Shown in pieces: positions 36,244 through 44,940 of a DNA stretch of 64,000 nt (its first letter is position 1; each line of letters opens with the position of its first letter). The stretch is from the NCBI RefSeq assembly GCF_009762325.1, contig NZ_CP034348.1:3044501-3108500 (forward strand). Direction: 5' to 3'. The notes below the pieces were generated by a model that was not told the origin of the DNA, did not search any database, and was given only the letters and a program-made list of their open reading frames with translations. A program made the position numbers and the translations under genes. The DNA comes from Roseovarius faecimaris (GTDB taxonomy: Bacteria; Pseudomonadota; Alphaproteobacteria; Rhodobacterales; Rhodobacteraceae).

Positions 36244-36558
36244 TCATCTCGATTCAAAATACGGGGATCCCATATCCTTGCTCGCCTCTGAAACGATCTC
36301 GGCGTCGAACAACCTTACGGTCAGGTTTGCATCGAAAGCCTGGACATACGGCACCAGACACTTGTCGATATAGTTTTGCGCATTTTCCTTGGAATCGAAT
36401 TCATAGAACCCGCCAACCGAATTCGTGTTCACACCACTCAGCCAAGTTTTTGACTTCAATCCGGGGAAGGATTTCATTTCCTCATGAATTGGCGGCAAGT
36501 CCATCTCGCTGAACGGAAACGAGATTTGATACTCCGCGTATAGAAAAACCCGAGACAT
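36244..36558 (-). CDS. YdhR-like small dimeric alpha/beta-barrel protein
   Basis: A 104-residue protein resembling the YdhR putative monooxygenase family: MSRVFLYAEYQISFPFSEMD, KSFPGLKSKTWLSGVNTNSVGGFYEFDSKENAQNYIDKCLVPYVQ, then RLFDAEIVSEASKDM. The GG-x-Y-x-F-x-x-x-E-N-A motif and the late FD are typical of YdhR as I recall it. These proteins are cofactor-free or heme-binding ferredoxin-fold dimers; the E. coli protein has no settled function. Its place between pxpA and the biotin carrier, co-directional, suggests it acts on the same substrate. Confidence 0.72.
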   Translation of the reverse strand: MSRVFLYAEYQISFPFSEMDLPPIHEEMKSFPGLKSKTWLSGVNTNSVGGFYEFDSKENAQNYIDKCLVPYVQAFDANLTVRLFDAEIVSEASKDMGSPYFESR

Positions 36559-36599
36559 CAGGATTTACCCCCTGTTTGATATTTCGTTCCAAAAGCCAT

Positions 36600-37310
36600 T
36601 CAAGAGGCCAACGCTTCTTTCAGCGCCCTGGCAGCTTCGATCGCCCCGGGCGTGTCCGAGTGAACGCAGATGATGTCGAAATCGATCTTCACATCCTTGC
36701 CATCAACGGTGTCGACAACGCCCTGCTCGACGGCCTTCAGACAGCGGCTGACAACCTGTTCTGGAGTAACTTTCGGGGGATTGCGCGCGATGATCAGCTC
36801 ACCGTTTCCACGATAGTTCAGGTCCGCATAAAGTTCGGCGACAAAAGGAACACCGCGCTCCTTGTAAACCCGTTCGTGGCCCGTGTTTGCCATGCCATAA
36901 AGCGACGTGTTGAAAATCTCGGCCACATCTGCAACCGCATGTGCAGTCTCGTCATCGCGCGCGGCTACTCCGTAAAGCGCTCCATGCGGTTTGATGTGGT
37001 TCAACGGCATGTCGTACATGTCCAAGAACCCCTTGAGTGCAGAAACCTGATAGATGATCAGATCACGCAATTCTTCGCGCCCGATCTTCATCTCGCGACG
37101 ACCAAAGCCCTGCGGGTCAGGGAACGAAGGATGAGCACCGACAAGCACGTTGTTAGCCTTCGCCAGCTTGACGGTTTCGTGCATCACAACAGGGTCTGAA
37201 GCATGAAAACCGCACGCGACATTCGCAACAGAAATTTGCTTCATCATTTCCGCATCATCGCAAACTTTATAGATGGAATAGCCTTCACCCATGTCGCAGT
37301 TGATCTTCAT
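36600..37310 (-). CDS. pxpA: 5-oxoprolinase subunit A (LamB/YcsF family)
   Basis: A 236-residue PxpA/YcsF protein: INCDMGEGYSIYKVCDDAEMMK, ANVACGFHASDPVVM, GAHPSFPDPQGFGRR and IKPHGALYG are the diagnostic blocks. PxpA is the deacetylase-like hydrolytic component that, with PxpB and PxpC, opens 5-oxoproline in E. coli. Start at ATG 37310 (MKINCDMGEG). It is the first gene of module A and lies 151 bases from a divergent LysR gene, with a T-N11-A dyad 41 bases upstream. Confidence 0.92.
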   Translation of the reverse strand: MKINCDMGEGYSIYKVCDDAEMMKQISVANVACGFHASDPVVMHETVKLAKANNVLVGAHPSFPDPQGFGRREMKIGREELRDLIIYQVSALKGFLDMYDMPLNHIKPHGALYGVAARDDETAHAVADVAEIFNTSLYGMANTGHERVYKERGVPFVAELYADLNYRGNGELIIARNPPKVTPEQVVSRCLKAVEQGVVDTVDGKDVKIDFDIICVHSDTPGAIEAARALKEALAS

Positions 37311-37350
37311 TTCACACCTACTTTCGTTAGAGATTTCCTGAACACTCCCA

Positions 37351-37365
37351 CTCAAAGACTTTGAG
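37351..37365. promoter_or_regulatory. Candidate LysR-type operator
   Basis: CTCAAAG-A-CTTTGAG is a perfect dyad with seven-base arms and contains T-N11-A (TCAAAGACTTTGA), the recognition form of LysR-type regulators. It lies 41 bases before the pxpA start and 97 bases before the lysR start, the usual place in a divergent pair. Confidence 0.6.
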
Positions 37366-37444
37366 CACAATTTCTTTATTCTTGTTTGAGAATTCGATTT
37401 TAGTTGATTTATGATGGCAGCCTCGTAGGCTGTGAGAAGCCCCT

Positions 37445-37453
37445 AAAGGAGGG
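37445..37453 (+). promoter_or_regulatory. Ribosome-binding site fixing a TTG start
   Basis: AAAGGAGGG ends eight bases before TTG 37462. The nearest in-frame ATG is well inside the DNA-binding helix-turn-helix, so this site decides the start of the LysR gene. Confidence 0.75.
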
Positions 37454-37461
37454 TTCGAGCC

Positions 37462-38367
37462 TTGATTTCTCTTCGCCAGATAAAGTACTTCATCACCGTC
37501 TGTCAGGTAATGAAAATCAATGAGGCTGCCGCCCAACTCAACGTCTCGGCTTCGGCGGTTAGCAGTGCATTGAAAGACCTTCAGGAACAGGTCGGAACGC
37601 CGCTTCTAGAGCGGCATAGACGAGGCGTTTTACCAACGCCGGCAGGAAAACGATTTCTGCAACACTGCAACTCCATAATGGCCTCGGTCACGATGGCGAT
37701 GGAAGACACTCCGAAAAACAAACCGAAGATATCAGGCAAATTGAAGTTGGGGGTCACAGTCACGATTGCAGGGTATTTTCTGAGCACCCCCCTGTCCCGC
37801 TTTATTAGGGCAAATCGCGGTATCGACATCGAAATTCACGAGTATGAGCGCGAAACACTCGAGGAAATGGTCATTTCTGGCGAATTGGATGTCGCGCTTA
37901 TGTTGGTTTCCAACTTGCACAACAAAGCCCAAATAAAGCATGAAACACTGGTGCGCTCGAGGCGCCGTTTGTGGGTTCAGGCGGGGCACCGGCTGACCCA
38001 GAAACCCGAGATAACCTTGGAAGATGTCGCGCGGGAACCCTACATCCAGTTGCTTGTCGATGAGGCGCAGACAACGACCCAAACCTATTGGGAAAAACAC
38101 GGTCTTGTGCCAAAGACTATCTTTGAAACGACATCTGTTGAGGCCATCCGCAGTCAGATCGCGATCGGTCGGGGAGTGACCATTCTCTCCGATATGCTCT
38201 ATCGTTCCTGGTCGCTGGATGCTGAACGGATCGAAAGCATCACTCTCGCGAATGACATCCCGACCATGGATATTGGCATTATTCGAAGTGCAGACCGCAA
38301 GCTCACAGGGCCGGCCCGTGTCTTTTTCGACTATTGCAAGTCCGAGGTTGCCTTCCGGAAATCCTGA
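37462..38367 (+). CDS. LysR-family transcriptional regulator of module A
   Basis: A 301-residue LysR protein with an N-terminal winged helix-turn-helix (MISLRQIKYFITVCQVMKIN, AAAQLNVSASAVSSALKDLQEQVGTPLLERHRRGVLPTPAG) and a C-terminal co-inducer domain. It starts at TTG 37462 behind a strong AAAGGAGGG site. It is divergent from pxpA and the ten genes downstream of it, so it most likely controls that operon in response to the substrate or an intermediate. It converges on the GST gene with seven bases between stops. Confidence 0.9.
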   Translation: MISLRQIKYFITVCQVMKINEAAAQLNVSASAVSSALKDLQEQVGTPLLERHRRGVLPTPAGKRFLQHCNSIMASVTMAMEDTPKNKPKISGKLKLGVTVTIAGYFLSTPLSRFIRANRGIDIEIHEYERETLEEMVISGELDVALMLVSNLHNKAQIKHETLVRSRRRLWVQAGHRLTQKPEITLEDVAREPYIQLLVDEAQTTTQTYWEKHGLVPKTIFETTSVEAIRSQIAIGRGVTILSDMLYRSWSLDAERIESITLANDIPTMDIGIIRSADRKLTGPARVFFDYCKSEVAFRKS

Positions 38368-38374
38368 AGCATTC

Positions 38375-38980
38375 CTACTCCGAGGGACGGCTTTCCATCA
38401 TACTTGGACGCTGGGAAAACGTTTTGACCCATGTGTCCAGCCTTGGGCATCTCAGGCGCCACTCATGCGAATACCGATAGTCGATGTATTCGAGCGTACA
38501 CGCCGCCACGATCTGTTCGAGACGGAAATTGCCCTCGGTCGTTTCTTGTGCGTGCGCTTCTAGGAAATCCAGAGACCGGTTCATCCGAACCCGCAGTTTT
38601 TCGATGTTGGCCTCGCTCCGTTCATTTTCCGGCAGTATGATTGACATACGATAGTGCAGGCACGCTTCAGTTAGACCCAGAAACAGCGAGATCCGCGACA
38701 TCTGAGCGAAATCGTCGCCCGGCGAAAACGATGACTTTCCCGAAATGGCGTCGAAGTAGGCAAAAATCGTGCGGCTGTCAAAGATCGCCGTTTTCCCATC
38801 TATGACGAGTGTTGGAATTTGGCGCAGTGGATTGAACTCGTCCAAAAATTCAGCGCTGTAGACGTCAATGGTCCGACTTTCAAAGGCGATACCAAGTTCT
38901 GTTCCCACGACCTGGGCCATGCGGGCGAAAGGCGATGTCGGCCCGGTGAAAAGCACGAGCGCCGGGGATTTTTCTGTCAT
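38375..38980 (-). CDS. Glutathione S-transferase family protein
   Basis: A 201-residue GST: thioredoxin-like N-domain with the likely glutathione-activating serine in FTGPTSPFARMAQVV (about residue 16), cis-proline in LRQIPTLVIDG and the glutathione-contacting IFDSRTIFAYFD (about 65-72), followed by an all-helical C-domain. I chose the ATG at 38980 (MTEKSPALVLF). It is on the minus strand, convergent with the LysR gene, and not part of the pxp operon. Substrate unknown. Confidence 0.85.
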   Translation of the reverse strand: MTEKSPALVLFTGPTSPFARMAQVVGTELGIAFESRTIDVYSAEFLDEFNPLRQIPTLVIDGKTAIFDSRTIFAYFDAISGKSSFSPGDDFAQMSRISLFLGLTEACLHYRMSIILPENERSEANIEKLRVRMNRSLDFLEAHAQETTEGNFRLEQIVAACTLEYIDYRYSHEWRLRCPRLDTWVKTFSQRPSMMESRPSE

Positions 38981-39066
38981 GTTCAATTTAGAATCTCATA
39001 CTAACAGCTTGCGATTTTCCCCGCATTCAGGCTTTCCAATGGACCCGAATGCGGAGGTCGTGTCGA

Positions 39067-39387
39067 TCAAGGTCGGTTTACAGAAGCCGGATGCAGCATA
39101 TTTAGGCGCTGCCCCAGAAATTCGAGAAAGGCCTCATCGTTAACGGCATGGGCAAGAGAACTTGGGCCATTAAACGCCATCAACTGTTGGTCGATCGCAT
39201 CACGCAACGAACCTTTTATCTGCGAACCTGCTGCGGTCTCCGCCATTGCCGTATTCGGCAAAACCAATGGCATACTTGCAGCCGCGATACCGGCAACAAA
39301 AAGACCTTGGAAGCACATCCGCCTGGAAAGTTGTTCGGAGGCCTTTTGTACGAGCGGATTTTCGTGGGATTTGTTATACGCTGTCAT
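39067..39387 (-). CDS. Small exported protein of unknown function
   Basis: A 106-residue protein starting MTAYNKSHENPLVQKASEQL. A twin-arginine-like stretch (LSRRMCFQG) leads into a hydrophobic segment and an AMAETA cleavage site (about residue 50), followed by a short mature part of about 55 residues ending with LEFLGQRLNMLHPASVNRP. A good AGAGGAAG site about 8 bases before the ATG at 39387 supports translation. No family is recognised. It lies between the GST gene and a hydrolase gene, all on the minus strand. Confidence 0.5.
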   Translation of the reverse strand: MTAYNKSHENPLVQKASEQLSRRMCFQGLFVAGIAAASMPLVLPNTAMAETAAGSQIKGSLRDAIDQQLMAFNGPSSLAHAVNDEAFLEFLGQRLNMLHPASVNRP

Positions 39388-39498
39388 ATTCACTTCCTCT
39401 TGTTTGACATACGAGGTCGGGCCTCTCCGAGATCGAAGATGCATGCCTCTGATACCTGGCTCTTGGGCTGAGTGAGGCGCGCTCTAGGCGCCTCCCAT

Positions 39499-40509
39499 TT
39501 ATCCGTTCAGCAAATCGTTGATCGCGTCATCGATGAATTTCTGGTCATCCGGATTGAACGGTGCGAAATGCCCAAGGATCGACGGGATCACCCTCAGCTC
39601 AGCATTTTTCATGGCCGCAACCTCGGCCTCGGAATCGACTGGTGGGAAATACTGGTCGGTAGCGGAAGGCAATACGATTGCCTTAGCCTTGATGGCTGCC
39701 AACGCCTTGGCAATATCACCGCCATAAGCTGGTTGCGCGCTGATATCGCCATGCAGCCATGTCCAGATTTGCGAGATCAGATTGTTGGCGTCACGCGCCG
39801 CGAAATAAGCCTCCCAAAAATCCACAAGGAAATCATCGAGTGTGTCATGGCCAAAGGCACGGAAAACCTCTTTGCGATAGAACTCTTCCGACATGCCCCA
39901 CCCCGCATAGATCTGGGCCATCACCCGCATTCCAGACAAGGGTGGAACATCGCCATAGTAACCGCCCTTGTAAGCTGGATCGCTGACCATTGCCTTGCGA
40001 ATGGATTTCAGGAACAACTCGTTGTAGACGGCTGTCTTTGCAGAACAGGCTACAGGCGCGATGGCCTTGACCATGTCGGGATACTGCGCAGCCCACTGAT
40101 AGGCCTGCGTGCCCCCCATAGACCAGCTGGCAACCAGCAAAATTTCGGTGATGCCGAACTTTTCGGTCAGCAGACGGTGCTGGAAGCTGACATTATCATA
40201 ATAAGTGACATGCGGGAAACGAACAAACTCCTGCGGCGCGGGTGTATTGCTGGGAGAAGATGATTCACCCATCCCGAACAGTGCCGGAATCACGATAAAA
40301 TGCTTATCTGGATCGATCGCGCGCCCTTTTCCTATAAAGATCGGCGGTACATCATCAATGTATCCGGTGAACCATGTCGGACAGACAACAACGTTGTCTT
40401 TTGCCTCGTTGAGCGTGCCCATGGTCTTAAAGGCCAGCTTTGCATTGGGTATCGTGCTTCCTTTTTGGAGCGCAACATTCCCCAGTTCGAAGATTTCATA
40501 AGATGCCAT
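39499..40509 (-). CDS. Alpha/beta hydrolase, homoserine acyltransferase (MetX)-like
   Basis: A 336-residue alpha/beta-hydrolase of the MetX-related group. The nucleophile elbow is LVASWSMGGTQAYQWA (Ser at about residue 129; W replaces the G of the usual GGSMGG), the acid is in LPSATDQYFPP (about 283) and the histidine in SILGHFAPFNPD (about 313). It lacks other MetX features I would expect for methionine synthesis, so a hydrolase or acyltransferase with a different substrate is likely. It is preceded by its own 165-base upstream region and is not tightly linked to the pxp operon. Confidence 0.72.
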   Translation of the reverse strand: MASYEIFELGNVALQKGSTIPNAKLAFKTMGTLNEAKDNVVVCPTWFTGYIDDVPPIFIGKGRAIDPDKHFIVIPALFGMGESSSPSNTPAPQEFVRFPHVTYYDNVSFQHRLLTEKFGITEILLVASWSMGGTQAYQWAAQYPDMVKAIAPVACSAKTAVYNELFLKSIRKAMVSDPAYKGGYYGDVPPLSGMRVMAQIYAGWGMSEEFYRKEVFRAFGHDTLDDFLVDFWEAYFAARDANNLISQIWTWLHGDISAQPAYGGDIAKALAAIKAKAIVLPSATDQYFPPVDSEAEVAAMKNAELRVIPSILGHFAPFNPDDQKFIDDAINDLLNG

Positions 40510-40674
40510 TTTCTTTTCCCTGTGAGTGGTTCTTCGTTCTTGCTTGAGCGTGAGCCCCGTTTGAGGCCGTCTTGTTTACAAGGTTACAGTGGGTCAAAAG
40601 CTTTCTAAAATATTGGTTTCTAAAATTTGAATCCGGAAAAATAGATGCCAGGGCGCGAGGGTGCAAGAACTGGC
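40510..40674. promoter_or_regulatory. AT-rich upstream region of the MetX-like hydrolase
   Basis: 165 bases between the glycerate kinase stop and the hydrolase start, both minus strand, with an AT-rich core (TTTCTAAAATATTGG and a second TTTCTAAAAT nearby). Likely contains the hydrolase promoter; AGGGAAAAG lies just before the hydrolase ATG. No clear terminator. Confidence 0.4.
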
Positions 40675-41943
40675 TTAAAGGATCAGAATGGCGCGGAAAT
40701 CGTTCACATTGGTGAGGGTTGGGCCGGTGATCACCTGATTGCCTAACACCTCGAAAAACCGATGCGCATCGTTGTTGGCAAGTGCAGCTACTGGATCCGA
40801 TCCGAGCGCAAGGGCGCGGGACAATGAGTCTGGGGCGATGTAGGCGCCAGCGACCTCGGCCGAGCCATCTACCCCGTCGGTGTCGCAAGCCAGAGCGTAG
40901 ATGCCGTCCGCCCCATCAAATTCCATAGCCAGTGCCAAGCAATATTCCGCATTGGGGCCGCCGACACCTGTCCCTGTTCTTGTCACGGTTAACTCTCCAC
41001 CGGACAGAAGCAAAAGAGGCGGATCGCCGAGCTGGCGCTCAGATTTGAGCCTTAGGGCGAGCTCAGCCTGCTCATGGGCAAACACGCGCGCTTCTCCCTC
41101 TAGTGCATCCCCCAGCACCTTGACATCAAACCCTTTGGCCCGCGCAAGCTCTGCCGCGGCTGCAAGCGATTGCGAGGGGGCAGCAATAACTCGGTTTTCC
41201 ACACGCGAAACGCCGGCATCATCCGGCGCGATTACCGTGTTAGATTGCATCAGTTTCAAGCGTATACTCTCAGGTACTTTTATATTCCATCGGGCAAGCA
41301 ACGCGCGCGCATCCGCTGGTGCGGTTCCATCCCCCACCGTCGGGCCAGACCCGATCTGAGCTGGGTCATCCCCCGGCACATCCGAAATCATCAAGCTCAG
41401 CATCTCTGCCGGATAGGCCGCGGCGGCCAGTTTACCCCCCTTAACCGCAGACATATGCTTGCGAACAATATTCATCTGTCCGATTGGCGCACCCGAGGTC
41501 AGAAGCGCGGTGTGGACAGCTTGCTTATCGGCAAGCGTCACCTCTTCGCTACCCTGCACCAAGAGCGACGATGCCCCGCCCGAGATCAACGCGAGCACAA
41601 AATCCCCCTCGCCAAGCCCCTTCAAAAGCTCCAGCATGCGCTTAGTGGCAGCCTCGCCGGCCTCATCCGGTACCGGATGTGCCGCTTCGACAATTTCGAT
41701 CCCTTCGCAGGGACGCGCATAGCCATACCGCGTGATCACCAGCCCTTCGCAAGGGCCCCAGACAGCCTCAACCGCCTCGGCCATGCGAGCCGAAGCCTTG
41801 CCAGCCCCGATAACAACGACACGGCCAGGCGGCCGCGCTGGCAAATGCGCCGCAAGCGCCCGCATCGGATCGGCCACCGCAACAGCGCGGTCAAAAAGAG
41901 ACCGCAGAAAAACATGTGGAGCCAATTCGCCCTGAATGCTCAT
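40675..41943 (-). CDS. Glycerate 2-kinase (TtuD/MOFRL family)
   Basis: A 422-residue member of the family annotated as glycerate 2-kinase or hydroxypyruvate reductase. Present are VVVIGAGKASARMAEAVE, HPVPDEAGEAATKRMLELL, ALISGGASSLL (about residue 120), MISDVPGDDPAQIGSGPTVGD and, in the C-terminal MOFRL domain, YALACDTDGVDGSAEVAGA. It would phosphorylate D-glycerate to 2-phosphoglycerate. Last gene of module B; its start overlaps the ornithine cyclodeaminase stop by four bases, so glycerate may arise from the imported compound. Confidence 0.88.
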   Translation of the reverse strand: MSIQGELAPHVFLRSLFDRAVAVADPMRALAAHLPARPPGRVVVIGAGKASARMAEAVEAVWGPCEGLVITRYGYARPCEGIEIVEAAHPVPDEAGEAATKRMLELLKGLGEGDFVLALISGGASSLLVQGSEEVTLADKQAVHTALLTSGAPIGQMNIVRKHMSAVKGGKLAAAAYPAEMLSLMISDVPGDDPAQIGSGPTVGDGTAPADARALLARWNIKVPESIRLKLMQSNTVIAPDDAGVSRVENRVIAAPSQSLAAAAELARAKGFDVKVLGDALEGEARVFAHEQAELALRLKSERQLGDPPLLLLSGGELTVTRTGTGVGGPNAEYCLALAMEFDGADGIYALACDTDGVDGSAEVAGAYIAPDSLSRALALGSDPVAALANNDAHRFFEVLGNQVITGPTLTNVNDFRAILIL

Positions 41944-43001
41944 GCTGCACTCATACGCTCGCGCTCGCGCTGCACCATGCCAAAAAGGTCGCGCGGGTCG
42001 TCAGGATCGGCGACCATGTCTAGCATATGGCAAAAACGGCCCTGCGAGACCTTGTCGCGCAGCCAGCGCAGGGCGGAAAAATCTTCGATGGCAAACCCGA
42101 CACCATCAAACAGGGTAATCTGTTGCGCGTCATCCGTACGGCCCGGCTTTTCCCCCGTCATCACCTGCCACAATTCGGTGATCGGAAAATCCTCGGGCAT
42201 TTGCTGAATTTCACCCTCAATGCGGGTCTGTTCCGGATATTCAACAAATACGTCCGAACGCATAACGATATCGCGGTGCAGTTCGGTCTTTCCGGGGCAA
42301 TCGCCACCGATGCCGTTGATATGCACGCCCGCCCCGACCATGTTGTCGCTGAGCACCGTGGCGTTCTTCTTGTCTGCAGTGCAGGTAGTGATGATCTGTG
42401 CACCCAATATAGCTTCTTCAGGAGTGGCGCATTTGATCACCGTCATGCCCGACCCTGCCAGATTGCGTGCGCATTTTTCGGTCGCCTTCGGATCGACGTC
42501 GAACAGGCGCACCGTAGAAATGCCACAGACCGTTTTCAGCGCCAGCGCCTGAAACTCGGCCTGCGCGCCGTTGCCGATCATGGCCATTGTCGTGGCTCCC
42601 TTGGGGGCAAGGTATTTCGTCGCCAGGGCTGAAGTCGCCGCCGTGCGCAGAGCGGTCAGGATCGTCATTTCGGCAAACAACAGCGGATAGCCAGTGTCGA
42701 CCGAGGCCAGCACCCCGAATGCCGTGACGGTTTGGAGACCGTCCTTCATGTTCTTGGGGTGCCCGTTCACATATTTAAAGCCGTATTCGATGCCGTCAGA
42801 GGTGGGCATCAGCTCGATCACACCTTCATGCGAATGCGAGGCCACGCGAGGCGTCTTGTCAAACAAAGGCCAGCGGCGGAAGTCTTCTTCCAGATAGGTT
42901 TCAATTTCCGCAATACAGGTTTCGGTCCCAATCTCGAGGATCAGGCGCATCATGTTCTGAACGCTGACAAAGGGGATCAAGGCAAGGTCGGATGCCGACA
43001 T
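41940..43001 (-). CDS. ocd: Ornithine cyclodeaminase
   Basis: Converts L-ornithine to L-proline plus ammonia with tightly bound NAD. The 353-residue protein matches the Pseudomonas enzyme as I recall it along its length: RVASHSHEGVIELMP, YGFKYVNGHPKN, LTALRTAATSALATKYL, MAMIGNGAQAEFQALAL (NAD fold) and INGIGGDCPGKTELH, whose aspartate is the catalytic residue that separates true cyclodeaminases from mu-crystallin relatives. GAGGAAT about 6 bases before the ATG at 43001 sets the start (MSASDLALIPF). It lies 26 bases downstream of the ABC ATPase gene. Confidence 0.92.
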   Translation of the reverse strand: MSASDLALIPFVSVQNMMRLILEIGTETCIAEIETYLEEDFRRWPLFDKTPRVASHSHEGVIELMPTSDGIEYGFKYVNGHPKNMKDGLQTVTAFGVLASVDTGYPLLFAEMTILTALRTAATSALATKYLAPKGATTMAMIGNGAQAEFQALALKTVCGISTVRLFDVDPKATEKCARNLAGSGMTVIKCATPEEAILGAQIITTCTADKKNATVLSDNMVGAGVHINGIGGDCPGKTELHRDIVMRSDVFVEYPEQTRIEGEIQQMPEDFPITELWQVMTGEKPGRTDDAQQITLFDGVGFAIEDFSALRWLRDKVSQGRFCHMLDMVADPDDPRDLFGMVQRERERMSAA

Positions 43002-43027
43002 GTTAATATTCCTCGGGATAGTTAGCA

Positions 43028-43819
43028 CTAGTGGCCGATGATCTGACTGAGGAACGCCTGCGTGCGTTCGTTTTGCGGGTTGTTGAAGAAAGCACTGGGT
43101 TCGTTTTCTTCCACGATGCGGCCTTGATCCATAAAGATCACACGGTTGGCCACCGCCTGGGCGAAGCCCATTTCATGAGTAACGCAGAGCATGGTCATGC
43201 CCTCTTCGGCCAATTCGACCATGGTATCGAGCACCTCCTTGATCATTTCGGGATCAAGCGCCGAGGTGGGCTCGTCGAAAAGCATTATGCGCGGCTTCAT
43301 GCAAAGCGCCCGCGCGATGGCTACGCGTTGCTGCTGACCACCCGACAACTGGCCGGGGTATTTGCCAGCCTGATCGGGAATTTTCACCTTCTCAAGATAG
43401 CGCATCGCCGTTGCTTCGGCTTCCTCGCGCGGGGTCTTACGCGCCAGCATTGGCGCGAGCGTGCAGTTTTCAAGGATGGTCAGATGCGGAAACAGATTGA
43501 AATGCTGAAAGCACATTCCGATTTCCGAGCGTACCTTATCGATGTTCTTGAGGTCCGAGGTCAGTTCCACCCCATCGATCACGATACGGCCTTCCTGATG
43601 CTCTTCCAGACGGTTGAGACACCGGATCAGCGTCGATTTGCCCGAACCCGAAGGCCCGCAAATCACAATCCGCTCGCCACGCCGCACTTGCAGATCAATG
43701 TCATGCAGTACTTGGAAAGCACCATAGAATTTGCTCATATTTTCGATCTCGATAACCACCTCGTCGCTCACGTGCATTTGGCTGTGGTCGATATCGCGAT
43801 CTATCGCAGTGGCAGACAT
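43028..43819 (-). CDS. Polar amino acid ABC transporter ATPase
   Basis: A 263-residue GlnQ/HisP-type ATPase: Walker [11 protein letters not shown] (about residue 55), Q-loop in [13 protein letters not shown], signature [15 protein letters not shown], Walker [14 protein letters not shown] and switch histidine VTHEMGF. It serves the two permeases and binding protein encoded upstream in the same operon, although enzyme genes sit in between. Its start overlaps the racemase gene end by 19 bases. Confidence 0.93.
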   Translation of the reverse strand: MSATAIDRDIDHSQMHVSDEVVIEIENMSKFYGAFQVLHDIDLQVRRGERIVICGPSGSGKSTLIRCLNRLEEHQEGRIVIDGVELTSDLKNIDKVRSEIGMCFQHFNLFPHLTILENCTLAPMLARKTPREEAEATAMRYLEKVKIPDQAGKYPGQLSGGQQQRVAIARALCMKPRIMLFDEPTSALDPEMIKEVLDTMVELAEEGMTMLCVTHEMGFAQAVANRVIFMDQGRIVEENEPSAFFNNPQNERTQAFLSQIIGH

Positions 43820-44940
43820 GGCGGTGTTCCTTCCAATGTGAGTGATGCGCCGCTCGCCTGAAAGCCAGCTTGCGCCAAGTAGGGTGAGGTCATTGCGGTC
43901 GCCAGAGCACGATAATCAGGGCGAAACCGGATTTCGTCACCAATGGTCAAATCGCTGACATCGGTGGTATCGACAATCAAATGATCGCTGGAATACCCAA
44001 CGATCGAAACGCCGCTGGTGAGAGGGGACAGACCGCCAATCTCACAATCAACTGCCCCGACGTTCAGCACCCCAAGTTGTCTTGGCTCTGTCAGCTCAAC
44101 ATCAACCTGCTGACCGAATGCATTGCGTCCACGCACAGCGTACGGTCTGGGGGCCTTCAGCTTGAGCTCGATGACCTGCGCCACCAGATCGAAACAGTCC
44201 CCACGCATGTGGGTAAGCGTTTGACCGTGGGCCGTTTCGCGCCCCAGGAAAAGGCTTTCTCCAAGACGCAGATAATTGATTTTGCTTGGCAAACCCGGAT
44301 TAAGAAGCAACGAAAGTGCACTGGAATTGCCCGCAGAGATATAGCGTAAGGGGTGTCCAATCGTGGCTTCAATCTGATTGGCCAAGGCGACAAGCTCGGC
44401 CATATTGCTCGGGTCTGGCAACACCCCCAGATTACAGGCCAAATTCGTGCCGATACCGATGATGTCGACGTTTTCCGTGGCCATGACAGCACGGGTAAGA
44501 CTGAGCAAATCCTCAGGCGGAACACCTTCGCGCAAATCACCCAGATCGACCATAAGAACGACCTGAAGGCATTCTCCCAGTTTAGCTTTGGCAGTGGCCA
44601 GTGCGCGGATCGTTTCAATCTCGGATAGCAGGAATATGTCAGCCAACCGCGCCGCTTCGGCCACCTCGCCCATGGCGGGTGCGCGTAGCAACATGACCGG
44701 CGCGTCAATACCACCTGCGCGCAGCCGTGCTATATTGTCGAGGCGTGCATCCGCCAGCGTGCAGATACCGTTGTCCAGCATAAGGCTAGCAATGTATGGG
44801 TTGCCACCGATGGCCTTGGTCACGCCAGATACCGCAATTCCATGCGCGGCACATAGCTTTGCCAAATGCGCAAAATTTTGCTGCAGAGCATCGGTGTCAA
44901 ACTCGATGCGCGGTCCAGATATTGTGTTGATATCAAGCAT
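43801..44940 (-). CDS. Alanine/ornithine racemase-family PLP enzyme
   Basis: A 379-residue fold-type III PLP enzyme. The PLP lysine is in [15 protein letters not shown] (about residue 42); [17 protein letters not shown] and [19 protein letters not shown] resemble the clostridial ornithine racemase group, and [13 protein letters not shown] is the phosphate-binding region. It would interconvert D- and L-ornithine or a similar amino acid. Directly upstream of the transporter ATPase and close to ornithine cyclodeaminase, which supports ornithine as substrate. It overlaps the M81 gene by eight bases. Confidence 0.82.
   Translation of the reverse strand: MLDINTISGPRIEFDTDALQQNFAHLAKLCAAHGIAVSGVTKAIGGNPYIASLMLDNGICTLADARLDNIARLRAGGIDAPVMLLRAPAMGEVAEAARLADIFLLSEIETIRALATAKAKLGECLQVVLMVDLGDLREGVPPEDLLSLTRAVMATENVDIIGIGTNLACNLGVLPDPSNMAELVALANQIEATIGHPLRYISAGNSSALSLLLNPGLPSKINYLRLGESLFLGRETAHGQTLTHMRGDCFDLVAQVIELKLKAPRPYAVRGRNAFGQQVDVELTEPRQLGVLNVGAVDCEIGGLSPLTSGVSIVGYSSDHLIVDTTDVSDLTIGDEIRFRPDYRALATAMTSPYLAQAGFQASGASLTLEGTPPCLPLR

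Noticed and set aside
37453..37460. GGTTCGAG resembling a tRNA T-loop
   Set aside because: No acceptor, D or anticodon stem can be formed around it; it is the spacer between the ribosome-binding site and the TTG start of lysR.
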